A stretch of 11,117 nucleotides of DNA from NCBI GenBank assembly GCA_002295325.1, contig DBGA01000015.1, positions 3,264 through 14,380 of the forward strand, in the 5' to 3' direction. The position numbers and the translations under genes are program-made. The stretch comes from Ruminococcaceae bacterium UBA866. Lineage in GTDB: Bacteria > Bacillota > Clostridia > Oscillospirales > Ruminococcaceae. Each line of letters opens with the position of its first letter. Position 1 is the stretch's first letter. Positions 1 to 6,521 of the stretch are shown here, piece by piece. The notes under the pieces were generated by a model. The model was not told the origin of the DNA, ran no database searches, and worked only from the letters and a program-made list of their open reading frames with translations.

Positions 1-1607
1 AATTTACTTAAAAGTGCTCTACTCTGTTTTGTATCAAGATTATCTTTTCTTGTACCCATATAATCTCGTACACATTTATAATAAGTATATAAGTCTTTAT
101 TGTATGTGGTTACAGTAACATTCTTCAAGAACTTGTTAAAGTGATCGTAAGCCTTCTTAAAGTCACCTATTTTATAATTAGCAGCTGAGATAAATAGCTC
201 TATACTACCTAAATACCACGGGAGTACATCTTTTGTAAGCATATTAATTAACTGAGCCACAGAAGCTGTTCCACCCATTCTAAGTGTTTTCATTAAGTGT
301 AGCAAGTGTAATACTTCTTCATTAGATAAGTACTTAAGATTTCTTATATATTTTTTTATACGAACAAACATTGCATAATTATCTAGTGATGTAAAATCAT
401 CTATTTCATCTATTTCACTAAATTTAGGAACAATTATATGATAACTAGGAAAGCCTAGGTAAGACACATCACGAACAAATACATCATAACCTTCCCTTGA
501 CAAAAGTTTAAGTAGATATTCTAACAATGTTCTATTATCAGCTCTACTAAGATCTCTAAAGCCTCTAAATTCATAACTAAATTTATCACTAAATAGATTA
601 GTAGGATAATATCCAGAACCATTAACTAAAATTCCAATCATATTATCATATTCATTTTCAATAGGCATTTCATAAGAAAATTCCTTAACACCTTTCATCT
701 GCCTAATATCTTGACCTTGTAAAAGCTCAGTTAAAGTTCTTTCAAGAGCAATTTCAAATATTGGATGGGAACCAAATTTAATAAAATAAGTTTGATCTAA
801 CCTGTTTATTAAAATAACACCTACCACAGGATACCTTTTGTTTAATGAGCAGTCCTTTACTATTACTGTGTAGTCTCCACTATCCTCAATTGCTTTAATC
901 ATAGATTCTAGCTTTGGATATCTAGCTATATATTCCATAGGAATGGTTGGGGGAGTAATTTTATTTATAACTAACTCTCTATTTACTACTCTTTCAAAGG
1001 TTTCAGATAAACCTTGAACCATGGCTTCCTCAAAAGTATTACCTGCACACATACCATTTGACATATACATTTTTGATATCATTTTTACAGGAATATAGGA
1101 AAGTCTTTTAGTTCTCAAATTTAAGTATGGTAAAGTTACAAAGTCTGAAGGCACATCTTCAAAGGATATAGATTTCCACTTGTCTACAAACTTATTCCAA
1201 TTAACATAGTTTTTCATAGAGGAAAGTTGTATTCTAATCCATTCATCTTTGCTTTTTAATAAATCATGAGCACTCATATACTTCTCATCAGGTGCATAGA
1301 AAAATCCCCTATACTTAAATGCACTAGGGCTTACATCTGTAGATAATCTAAAGAAGGACTGATTTTGCAGTCTTTCCATAAATTCTCCATATGCACTTGC
1401 AAGTGCATATTCTGCAGTAGTACCTTTTCCATTGGTAGAAATATTAGTTCCAGGAATTATTACACTTACTGAATAAAATCCTTTTGCAGAATTCTTCCAG
1501 TTTGTTTCTACTGTAAAAATACCTATATCTGATAAAAGTTGCTTTATTCTAGAGACAGTATTTACAGGTAAATCATCCTTATATTTTTTGTTGTAATATT
1601 GATTCAA
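1..1607 (-). CDS. ycaO: YcaO-domain ATP-dependent enzyme, E. coli YcaO type, C-terminus cut by window edge
   Basis: The frame is open for 535 codons from a TTG at 1607-1605 and runs off the window. A good site, TGAGGTG (1620-1614), lies 6 bases before this TTG, which decides the start. YcaO-fold signatures appear in order: EYALASAYGEFMERL (residues 66-80), SNGMCAGNTFEEA (183-195), VQGLSETFERVV (197-208) and ALERTLTELLQGQ (287-299). The conserved acidic residues E75, E78, E202, E205 and E294 are those expected to coordinate ATP and magnesium. The order and spacing follow E. coli YcaO (586 residues) along the whole length, and a TPR-like helical stretch follows around 465-500, so about 50 residues are missing. 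YcaO enzymes use ATP to activate backbone amides; E. coli YcaO is linked to RimO-dependent methylthiolation of ribosomal protein S12. The C-terminus that would show or exclude the PxPxP tail of azoline-forming relatives is outside the window. No precursor-peptide-like gene is visible next to it. Family assignment is firm; the substrate is unknown. Confidence 0.9.
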   Translation of the reverse strand, partial: MNQYYNKKYKDDLPVNTVSRIKQLLSDIGIFTVETNWKNSAKGFYSVSVIIPGTNISTNGKGTTAEYALASAYGEFMERLQNQSFFRLSTDVSPSAFKYRGFFYAPDEKYMSAHDLLKSKDEWIRIQLSSMKNYVNWNKFVDKWKSISFEDVPSDFVTLPYLNLRTKRLSYIPVKMISKMYMSNGMCAGNTFEEAMVQGLSETFERVVNRELVINKITPPTIPMEYIARYPKLESMIKAIEDSGDYTVIVKDCSLNKRYPVVGVILINRLDQTYFIKFGSHPIFEIALERTLTELLQGQDIRQMKGVKEFSYEMPIENEYDNMIGILVNGSGYYPTNLFSDKFSYEFRGFRDLSRADNRTLLEYLLKLLSREGYDVFVRDVSYLGFPSYHIIVPKFSEIDEIDDFTSLDNYAMFVRIKKYIRNLKYLSNEEVLHLLHLMKTLRMGGTASVAQLINMLTKDVLPWYLGSIELFISAANYKIGDFKKAYDHFNKFLKNVTVTTYNKDLYTYYKCVRDYMGTRKDNLDTKQSRALLSK

Positions 1608-1626
1608 ATTTTTCACCTCACACAGT

Positions 1627-1641
1627 CTTCTTATTAAGAAG
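1627..1641. repeat. Perfect palindrome at predicted ycaO transcript start, possible operator
   Basis: CTTCTTA-T-TAAGAAG is a perfect 7-base inverted repeat around one central base. It falls just downstream of the predicted minus-strand -10 box and ends 6 bases before the ribosome binding site. The position is typical of a repressor operator; with a 3-base loop it could also form a weak leader hairpin. AT-rich DNA makes chance dyads likely, so this is a candidate only. Confidence 0.4.
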
Positions 1642-1646
1642 TACTA

Positions 1647-1676
1647 ATTATATTAAATATTTTAGGGTACAGTTAA
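1647..1676 (-). promoter_or_regulatory. Predicted promoter of the ycaO-like gene
   Basis: On the minus strand a perfect -10 box TATAAT (1652-1647) is preceded by TTAACT (1676-1671) at an 18-base spacing; the -35 matches the consensus at 4 of 6 positions. The predicted transcript would start near 1641, giving a leader of about 35 bases before the TTG start at 1607. Confidence 0.5.
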
Positions 1677-1815
1677 GATTCAATATCTAATTTAATATAT
1701 TTATGTAACTATAAAAGTGTGATATGTAATTGTTGATTTTTAAATTTAAACAAGTAAAGACTTCTAGCTTTTTCAATAAAATATTTGTATAAGGCGTAAA
1801 AACCCTTGAAAACAT

Positions 1816-1859
1816 AAAGTTGAATATCATTCAAGTTTTTTTTATTAAAACTCAACTTT
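1816..1859. repeat. Nested inverted repeats upstream of XRE promoter
   Basis: Outer arms AAAGTTGA (1816-1823) and TCAACTTT (1852-1859) are perfect complements. Inside lie TTGAAT/ATTCAA (1820-1825 and 1829-1834, 3-base centre) and AGTTTT/AAAACT (1834-1839 and 1847-1852). The block ends 8 bases before the -35 box of the plus-strand promoter, where an autoregulator could bind. A T-run at 1836-1843 follows the inner dyad, so a weak plus-strand terminator-like fold is an alternative. Confidence 0.35.
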
Positions 1860-1866
1860 CTCTCCA

Positions 1867-1896
1867 TTGTTAATATAGTTATATTCGACTTATAAT
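1867..1896 (+). promoter_or_regulatory. Predicted promoter of the XRE regulator gene
   Basis: TTGTTA (1867-1872) and a perfect TATAAT (1891-1896) are 18 bases apart, a standard sigma-A arrangement. The leader to the GTG at 1942 would be about 40 bases and includes the ribosome binding site GGAGG at 1930-1934. Confidence 0.6.
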
Positions 1897-1941
1897 AAAT
1901 TTATCAAAGGCCTTTTAGTTGCAAAAATTGGAGGTAGTTAA

Positions 1942-3018
1942 GTGAATGAATTAAATATTGGTAAAACAATTTTAGAATTAAGAAAGACAAAAAATCTTAC
2001 TCAAGAGCAGTTAGCTTCCATGGTTGGAGTTTCAGCAGGAGCAGTAAGCAAATGGGAAAACAGAAACTCCACGCCAGATATTTCGTTGTTAGCTCCCTTA
2101 GCACGTGCATTAAATACATCTATTGATGTTTTGCTATCTTTTCAGCCTCAGCTTTCGGAAACAGATGTTGCTAATATTAAACAGGAATTAATAGAAATAT
2201 TTCTACATGATGGTTATACTACTGGAGAAGCAAAGTGTTTACAATACTTAAATGAGTATGCAAATAGTATTCAACTTAAATATGAAGTTGCTGGTTTAAT
2301 TTATATGTATTTGTTCATTGCCAAAGAGCCTTCTGAGGAGTTTATAAAATCAAAATGTCAATATTCCTTAGCCTTGTTGCAGCAGGTAGTTGATAGTAGA
2401 GACCATAAGTATACTCAAATGGCACTTTTTAGTATTGCACATATTCAGATGGATATGGAAAACTATGAAGAAACTGAAAAGGCACTTAAAGAACTACCAC
2501 AGAACCCTATAGATTCAACAATTATATATTCAGATCTTTACCTAAAACAGGGTAAGAATAAGGAGACTATGGAGCTTTGTAGTGGTAAATTGATATATTA
2601 TATAATTCAAAGTGGTGGTATGCTTGCTACATTAGCAAATGTTTCAAAGATAGAACAAAATTATGATAAAGCAATAGTTTACCTAGATGCATATTATCAA
2701 CTGCAGAAAATATTTAAAATAGGGTTAGGTTCAGCAGCATACAGTTATTGCAAATTATATATGGAAATGAATCAGAATGATGTTGCTGCTCTATGGTTTA
2801 AAACTTATGTTGAAGAATTACTCACTACTAAATATGAACATGAAAGTAATCCTTATTTTGAAAAAATTAAATTAGAGGTTAATCCTGAATGTCAGAAAAT
2901 TATAAGAAAAAATATGTTGCAGTCCCTTATAAATGAAGATGAATTTAAAATTTTGGCTGGAATTGATGACTATGAACAAGGTATTAGCAAATTAAAGGAT
3001 GCGGTTACTAAAATGTAA
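1942..3018 (+). CDS. XRE-family transcriptional regulator with TPR-like C-terminal region
   Basis: The 358-residue product begins with a Cro/C1-type helix-turn-helix at about residues 7-65: LTQEQLASMVGVS followed by the recognition helix GAVSKWENRNSTPD. The rest is helical with tetratricopeptide-like pairs (for example IAHIQMDMENYEETEKAL and VSKIEQNYDKAIVYLDAYY), as in many clostridial XRE regulators that bind a ligand or partner through the C-terminal half. The start is GTG, set by GGAGG 7 bases upstream; the nearby ATG at 1946 is out of frame. It diverges from the ycaO-like gene and has its own promoter, so local control of that gene is plausible. There is no membrane segment. The ligand and targets cannot be read from sequence. 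Confidence 0.88.
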   Translation: MNELNIGKTILELRKTKNLTQEQLASMVGVSAGAVSKWENRNSTPDISLLAPLARALNTSIDVLLSFQPQLSETDVANIKQELIEIFLHDGYTTGEAKCLQYLNEYANSIQLKYEVAGLIYMYLFIAKEPSEEFIKSKCQYSLALLQQVVDSRDHKYTQMALFSIAHIQMDMENYEETEKALKELPQNPIDSTIIYSDLYLKQGKNKETMELCSGKLIYYIIQSGGMLATLANVSKIEQNYDKAIVYLDAYYQLQKIFKIGLGSAAYSYCKLYMEMNQNDVAALWFKTYVEELLTTKYEHESNPYFEKIKLEVNPECQKIIRKNMLQSLINEDEFKILAGIDDYEQGISKLKDAVTKM

Positions 3019-3040
3019 ATAAGTTTTCAATGAAAATTAT
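3018..3040. repeat. AT-rich dyad immediately after XRE gene
   Basis: TTTTCA-A-TGAAAA (3024-3036) is a perfect 6-base inverted repeat, extended by AATAA/TTATT (3018-3022 and 3036-3040) around a bulged G. It starts at the XRE stop codon and could be a weak 3' hairpin, but there is no GC stem or T-tract, so termination is not supported. The rest of the gap to 3146 shows no clear promoter. Confidence 0.25.
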
Positions 3041-3146
3041 TCATAGCAATCAAACTACTAAATTCTAATGTTCTATTATTCACCAAGGAGAGATAAAGAA
3101 AGAACTATTTTATATTGTTACTTAGAAATGGAGAAAGCGTGTTATC

Positions 3147-4094
3147 ATGAAAATTGATAGATTACTAGGAATTTTAAATGTCCTTGCCAATACGGACAGG
3201 ATTACAATAAAAGAATTGGCAGAACGATTTGAAGTTTCCAAACGTACAATTTTTCGAGATTTGGATACCTTGAACCAGTCGGGAGTTCCTATTGTTACAT
3301 ATTCAGGAATTGGTGGCGGTGTATCAGTCATTGACGGATATAAACTCAAAAGTAATATTCTTTCTAAGAAGGATATAAAAAATGTTTTTACTGCACTTAA
3401 TGGACTCATGAGTATTGATGAAAACACAGATTTAACGAATCTAATAGCGAAACTAATTCCAGAAGAAGCAAGTATGGTATTTTCAGAAAGTGATTATGTA
3501 ATTGATTTGTCCTCATGGTTTCAAGATAGCATTACACAAAAAAAGGTATCCGGTTTGCATAAGGCAATTAAAAATCAAAATTGTATTTATCTAGAATATA
3601 TCTCCAAAAGATCACGTTCAGCAAGAATTGTTCACCCTCATAAACTTGTTTTTAAACAATCATACTGGTATTTATACGCTTTTTGCGAAGATAAGCAGGA
3701 GTTCCGCTTGTTTAAGGTCAATCGAATTGTTACTTATAAAATTATGGATGCAAGTTTCAGTTGTAAGGCAGTTGAAAAAATAGATTTTAGAAAAGATTTT
3801 GGTACTGATTTATTTTCTTCACAAGACCCAACATCATTGTTTGAAGTTATACTAGAATATGATGTTACTAATGAATTCTTTTTAACAGATAAGATAGATG
3901 CTAAATTTTTTCATAGGATAAACAGTGGAGAAGAAAAGAGTCAGATTATATTTTCTGCTTCTAGCTTAGAGTGGGTTACTAATTTAGTTTTCAGTCTGCA
4001 AGACAAAGTTAAAATTATAGCACCCCTTGAACTAAAAGAAGCAATAAAAACCAGAATAAAAAGAATAAATGAACTCTACAAAGATGACATATAG
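3147..4094 (+). CDS. WYL-domain transcriptional regulator (YafY/DeoR-like)
   Basis: The 315-residue protein has an N-terminal winged helix-turn-helix (about 2-57; ITIKELAERFEVSKRTIFRD then DLDTLNQSGVPI and the glycine-rich wing SGIGGGVSV). A WYL domain follows at about 137-205, with the segment YWYLYAFCEDKQEFRLFKVN (173-192), and then a WCX-type C-terminal part. The order is that of YafY-type ligand-responsive regulators, which often control the neighbouring enzyme gene, here the DJ-1/PfpI gene 46 bases downstream. The site GGAG (3130-3133) sits 13 bases before the ATG, a longer gap than usual, so translation may be modest. The stop codon lies inside the loop of a terminator hairpin. Ligand and target promoter are unknown. 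Confidence 0.9.
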   Translation: MKIDRLLGILNVLANTDRITIKELAERFEVSKRTIFRDLDTLNQSGVPIVTYSGIGGGVSVIDGYKLKSNILSKKDIKNVFTALNGLMSIDENTDLTNLIAKLIPEEASMVFSESDYVIDLSSWFQDSITQKKVSGLHKAIKNQNCIYLEYISKRSRSARIVHPHKLVFKQSYWYLYAFCEDKQEFRLFKVNRIVTYKIMDASFSCKAVEKIDFRKDFGTDLFSSQDPTSLFEVILEYDVTNEFFLTDKIDAKFFHRINSGEEKSQIIFSASSLEWVTNLVFSLQDKVKIIAPLELKEAIKTRIKRINELYKDDI

Positions 4095-4107
4095 GTGTCA
4101 TCTTTTT
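4081..4107 (+). terminator. Intrinsic terminator overlapping the WYL regulator stop codon
   Basis: AAGATGACA (4081-4089) pairs perfectly with TGTCATCTT (4096-4104) across a 6-base loop, and a run of five Ts spans 4103-4107. The left arm is coding sequence for the last codons of the WYL gene and the TAG stop (4092-4094) is in the loop. Ribosomes finishing the regulator would cover the left arm, so the efficiency of termination into the DJ-1/PfpI gene could depend on translation. Confidence 0.75.
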
Positions 4108-4140
4108 CGTTGTACAATACTTAAGAAAGGAAGTGTTACA

Positions 4141-4719
4141 ATGAAAAAAGAAATACTTGTGTTTATTTTTGATGGATATGCAGATTGGGAAAGTGCTTAT
4201 ATTTGTTCAGAACTCAATGGATCAGAAACAGATTATATTGTAAAAACTTTAAGTCTGGACAAAGAACCTAAAATCTCTATGGGAGGTTTTCGAATCACTC
4301 CTGATTATACTGTAAGTGATTACCCCCAAAAATTCGAGATGTTGCTTTTGATTGGTGGTCACGCTTGGATGGAACAGAAAAATAATGCCATTCACCCTGT
4401 GGTAGAGTATGCCATCAAGCATCATATTCTAGTAGCAGCAATCTGTAATGCCGCTAATTTTATGGCAGAGAACGGATACTTGGATAATATCAGACATTCA
4501 GGCAATACGTTGGAGTATATGAAGTCACAAGCGCCACACTACAAGGGCGGCGGCAACTTTATTGAAGAACAAGCAGTTTGTGATTCGAATATCATAACTG
4601 CAAATGGTACGGCTTCTTTAGAATTCGCTAGGGAAATTATGTTGTATTTGAATGTTAAGCCTGTAGAAAAAATTAAGGAATGGTATGAGTTTTACAAATT
4701 AGGTTTCTATCAGAAATAA
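4141..4719 (+). CDS. DJ-1/PfpI-family protein (class I glutamine amidotransferase-like)
   Basis: The 192-residue protein fits the single-domain length of the family. It starts with a beta strand, EILVFIFDGYADWE, giving the conserved acidic residue E17, and has the nucleophile-elbow cysteine C102 in AAICNAANFMAENG, preceded by LLIGGHAW (69-76). DJ-1/PfpI proteins include glyoxalases, chaperones, proteases and enzymes acting on small electrophiles; the exact activity cannot be assigned. An upstream extension to 4069 stays in frame but runs through the terminator hairpin and the WYL gene, whereas AAAGGAAG at 4126-4133 serves the ATG at 4141 well. It follows the WYL regulator in the same direction, so regulation by that protein is likely. 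No clear promoter is seen in the 33 bases between the terminator and the gene. Confidence 0.88.
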   Translation: MKKEILVFIFDGYADWESAYICSELNGSETDYIVKTLSLDKEPKISMGGFRITPDYTVSDYPQKFEMLLLIGGHAWMEQKNNAIHPVVEYAIKHHILVAAICNAANFMAENGYLDNIRHSGNTLEYMKSQAPHYKGGGNFIEEQAVCDSNIITANGTASLEFAREIMLYLNVKPVEKIKEWYEFYKLGFYQK

Positions 4720-4813
4720 AGCAATATAGCTCGATTCTAAGACAAATCAGAAAGTGTATGCTCACTATTTTTTCTTAGGCTCTGTTAGATTAAAATGTTG
4801 ATTTATAATATTA

Positions 4814-4853
4814 AAATAAGGTAGTCCATTTTTACATTTGGACTACCTTATTT
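4814..4853. terminator. Strong bidirectional terminator
   Basis: A perfect 15-base inverted repeat (4814-4828 and 4839-4853) encloses a 10-base loop. The core is AAGGTAGTCCA/TGGACTACCTT, with A/T pairs at the base giving TTATTT on the plus strand and TTATTTTAA on the minus strand. It lies between the convergent DJ-1/PfpI gene (plus) and the small membrane protein gene (minus), so it probably ends both transcripts. Confidence 0.8.
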
Positions 4854-4873
4854 AACGAGAGTGTCTAATTATA

Positions 4874-5176
4874 CTATCTAATACTCTTAGGAGATATCTT
4901 AATTGCTATGCTTGTACCAACTCCTACAATAATTCCATTCAATGCAGAATATATAAAATCTGGAATAGAAATTACATATATCCCTAAAATACCAATAATA
5001 AGCATAACTAAAAATACACAACAGACACAAAAACAGGCTTTCCACTCTTGCTTAATAGTGATATATGAACTAATTTTTTTAGTGAATTTATCTTTTTTAT
5101 CAATATTAAAATAAATAATTATGCTTAATGCCATAGATATTAATAGTGGCATTGATTTATACAAAGAACTAATCAT
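4874..5176 (-). CDS. Small hypothetical membrane protein, three predicted helices
   Basis: The 100-residue product is not recognised. Hydrophobic segments lie at about 8-25 (LLISMALSIIIYF), 46-66 (CVCCVFLVMLIIGILGIYV, cysteine-rich at its start) and 72-92 (ALNGIIVGVGTSIAI). A lysine-rich loop between the first two suggests a cytoplasmic side. The only start in this frame after an upstream TAG is the ATG at 5176-5174. AAGGGGG (5196-5190) is 13 bases before it, which is long. The opposite-strand open frame in this interval is a shadow. The coding potential is believable because of the ribosome binding site, the membrane pattern and the shared terminator downstream; no function is proposed. Confidence 0.65.
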   Translation of the reverse strand: MISSLYKSMPLLISMALSIIIYFNIDKKDKFTKKISSYITIKQEWKACFCVCCVFLVMLIIGILGIYVISIPDFIYSALNGIIVGVGTSIAIKISPKSIR

Positions 5177-5214
5177 ATTTCTATTCTAACCCCCTTAATT
5201 TTTATCATATGTTT

Positions 5215-5220
5215 ATTATA
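5215..5220 (-). promoter_or_regulatory. Possible -10 box for the small membrane protein gene
   Basis: A perfect TATAAT occurs on the minus strand about 40 bases before the ATG at 5176. No good -35 box is found 16-18 bases upstream, and such hexamers are common in AT-rich DNA. Confidence 0.25.
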
Positions 5221-5287
5221 TCTACCTTTATAGTTTTAATCAGTATAATTTTAATATTTTACAATAAGCTAATATAATTACGTTCAA

Positions 5288-5667
5288 TTATTTTATTAGC
5301 TTTCCAATTTTCTTATCTTGTCTCCATTGAGGAGCAATTCCATCATCACCCCAATATTCATCCATGCTTATTATCTTTTCTCCACAAAACCTAATAAATG
5401 AAGTAGCGTGAACAGATACACTATTATCTAAAGCCACACTCTTGTAACTGAAATAGCCAAATCATCTACAATTTCAAGTTTCTCAACCTCTCCGCACCAC
5501 TTACCAGGGTATTCACAATTTGCTATTATATATTCTTCTGTAGTAAAACTTTCATTAGTATTATGCCAATTAATTATTGCATTTGTCTCAAAATATGTTT
5601 GAAGTTTTATAGGGTTTTGTTCAATAACATCTTCCCAAAAATTCAACACTCTTTTCTTAATATCCAT
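5288..5667 (-). pseudogene. NTF2/SnoaL-like small protein gene, frameshifted
   Basis: Starting at the ATG at 5667-5665, with AGGGGG (5680-5675) 7 bases upstream, the frame encodes MDIKKRVLNFWEDVIEQNP and continues to ISVTRVW, then hits TAG at 5430-5428. Moving by one base, the reading continues without a break as LDNSVSVHATSFIRFCGEK and on through ISMDEYWGDDGIAPQWRQ to KIGKLIK and TAA at 5290-5288. The full interval is 380 bases, one short of 127 codons, so a single base lost near 5434 explains it (VW-A-LDNS if a G is restored). The intact product would be 126 residues, the usual length of NTF2-like or SnoaL-like domains, and the DEYWGDDG segment is a typical C-terminal motif of such clostridial proteins. 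A sequencing error is an alternative. The further in-frame ATG at 5697 is unlikely because it lies upstream of the ribosome binding site. Confidence 0.8.
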
Positions 5668-5975
5668 ATACATTCCCCCTTTTTTAACAATTCTCAATAT
5701 AATTAAAATATTTGTTTAGTATATTATACATAATTTATATGTTGTATGTGGTATATAGCTTCCTTATGTCAAGGTCTTATAAACTCTATTTTTTAATTTA
5801 TTTAACGCACTAAGACATTATTTACTACTCTCATTTTAACCAACTTGTATACTGGTAATATTAAAACATTATTTTACATATATCACAATGTATTAATAAT
5901 AGTGTGTAATATAGCATTATTTAGTATTATGTATTATTATTTAATTAATATTATTTAAAATAAGAAGGTATTTAT
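5668..5975. other. Very AT-rich intergenic region without a gene
   Basis: This 308-base stretch lies between the divergent NTF2-like pseudogene and the plus-strand gene at 5976. It contains the AGGGGG site of the pseudogene, a minus-strand TATAAT (5728-5723) and a plus-strand TTTACA (5873-5878) followed by only loosely matching -10 boxes. Promoters for both flanking genes must lie here, but none stands out. No hairpin with a T-tract, tandem repeat or RNA gene was seen. Confidence 0.5.
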
Positions 5976-6347
5976 ATGGAAAATGATTATATTATGAAAA
6001 AAATAAAAACAGCTTTGCAAGGATTGATATGCATACTAAAAAGAAAGAATGATATAGATATTAAAATGGACGAAAAAAGTAATAGTATCGTAATAACCGA
6101 AGAACAACTGTTAAAATTAACGATTACCAAGTATCTAAATGAGGGAAAAATTAACGAAGCCGAAAATATGTTATTTGAAGCTATATCCCTTAATAAATCC
6201 CCAGAATTTTTACAGTTAGCATTACTATTTTATGAAGAAATAAGTGAATTTACTGAAGAGAAATTAATTAGTTGTAATTTTTCAAAAGAAGAAATTATAG
6301 ATGGCTTAAATTCAATAAAAAAAATATATGATATTGACACAAAGTGA
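5976..6347 (+). CDS. Small TPR-like cytosolic protein, resembles DUF6483-type proteins
   Basis: The 123-residue product starts MENDYIMKKIKTALQGL, a beginning resembling the clostridial DUF6483-type proteins (NDYIMR-like start, then an amphipathic helix). This link is from memory and moderate. Residues 50-90 form a helix pair of TPR type: TKYLNEGKINEAENMLFEAI, then SPEFLQLALLFYEEI. No signal peptide or membrane segment is present; the charged, lysine/glutamate-rich composition suggests a soluble protein-binding role. AGAAGG (5963-5968) lies 7 bases before the ATG. An internal ATG at codon 7 is less well placed. Base composition is very low in GC, like the surrounding DNA. No function is proposed. 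Confidence 0.75.
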   Translation: MENDYIMKKIKTALQGLICILKRKNDIDIKMDEKSNSIVITEEQLLKLTITKYLNEGKINEAENMLFEAISLNKSPEFLQLALLFYEEISEFTEEKLISCNFSKEEIIDGLNSIKKIYDIDTK

Positions 6348-6361
6348 AATTAATATATTAT

Positions 6362-6396
6362 TTTTTAAGGGGAGTCAAATAGACTTCCCTTAAAAA
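6362..6396. other. Stable hairpin after the 5976 gene, lacking a T-tract
   Basis: TTTTTAAGGGGAGTC (6362-6376) pairs with GACTTCCCTTAAAAA (6382-6396) with one G-T wobble and a 5-base loop. The Ts lie on the 5' side and As on the 3' side, so neither strand has the U-run of a normal intrinsic terminator. It sits 14 bases after the stop at 6347 and may protect or end the transcript's 3' end. Confidence 0.55.
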
Positions 6397-6472
6397 TTGA
6401 TGAAGTATCAATACTATATTAAAACATAGCCTTTATTTTAATAAACCAATAGACTTAATCAGGTAACCTTAC

Positions 6473-6489
6473 TTCAAATATTATTTGAA
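6473..6489. repeat. Perfect AT-rich dyad between convergent genes
   Basis: TTCAAATA-T-TATTTGAA is a perfect 8-base inverted repeat with one central base, followed on the plus strand by TTTTATT. It lies between the convergent genes at 5976-6347 and 6522-6959. A weak plus-strand terminator is possible; the lack of GC pairs and of a proper loop keeps confidence low. Confidence 0.3.
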
Positions 6490-6521
6490 TTTTATTCATT
6501 AAATTCTCACAATGATTATAC

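Larger units (their letters stand above)
1608..1941. other. Divergent intergenic region between ycaO and the XRE regulator
   Basis: This 334-base AT-rich stretch contains no convincing small gene on either strand. It holds a minus-strand promoter with a palindrome at the predicted transcript start (left side), a plus-strand promoter (right side) and, just upstream of the latter, a set of overlapping inverted repeats around 1816-1859. The divergent arrangement suggests that the XRE protein could control itself and the ycaO-like gene; this is inference. Confidence 0.6.

Noticed and set aside
1608..1941. Search for a small precursor-peptide gene next to the YcaO gene
   Set aside because: All possible starts with a nearby purine-rich site in this region meet stop codons within a few codons on both strands.
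3115..3150. TTG-started 11-codon frame ending in TGA overlapping the WYL ATG, suggesting a coupling leader peptide
   Set aside because: There is no ribosome binding site at a sensible distance, and such short frames are expected by chance.
3122..3427. Open frame of 101 codons on the minus strand
   Set aside because: It lies opposite the N-terminal helix-turn-helix of the WYL regulator, has no ribosome binding site and no recognisable domain; it is a shadow.
4069..4140. 24-codon N-terminal extension of the DJ-1/PfpI gene
   Set aside because: It would be translated through the terminator hairpin and the end of the WYL gene, lacks its own ribosome binding site and does not resemble the family; the ATG at 4141 has a good site.
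4908..5114. Plus-strand open frame of 68 codons
   Set aside because: It is antisense to the small membrane protein gene, whose frame has a better start region and a clear membrane pattern and terminator.
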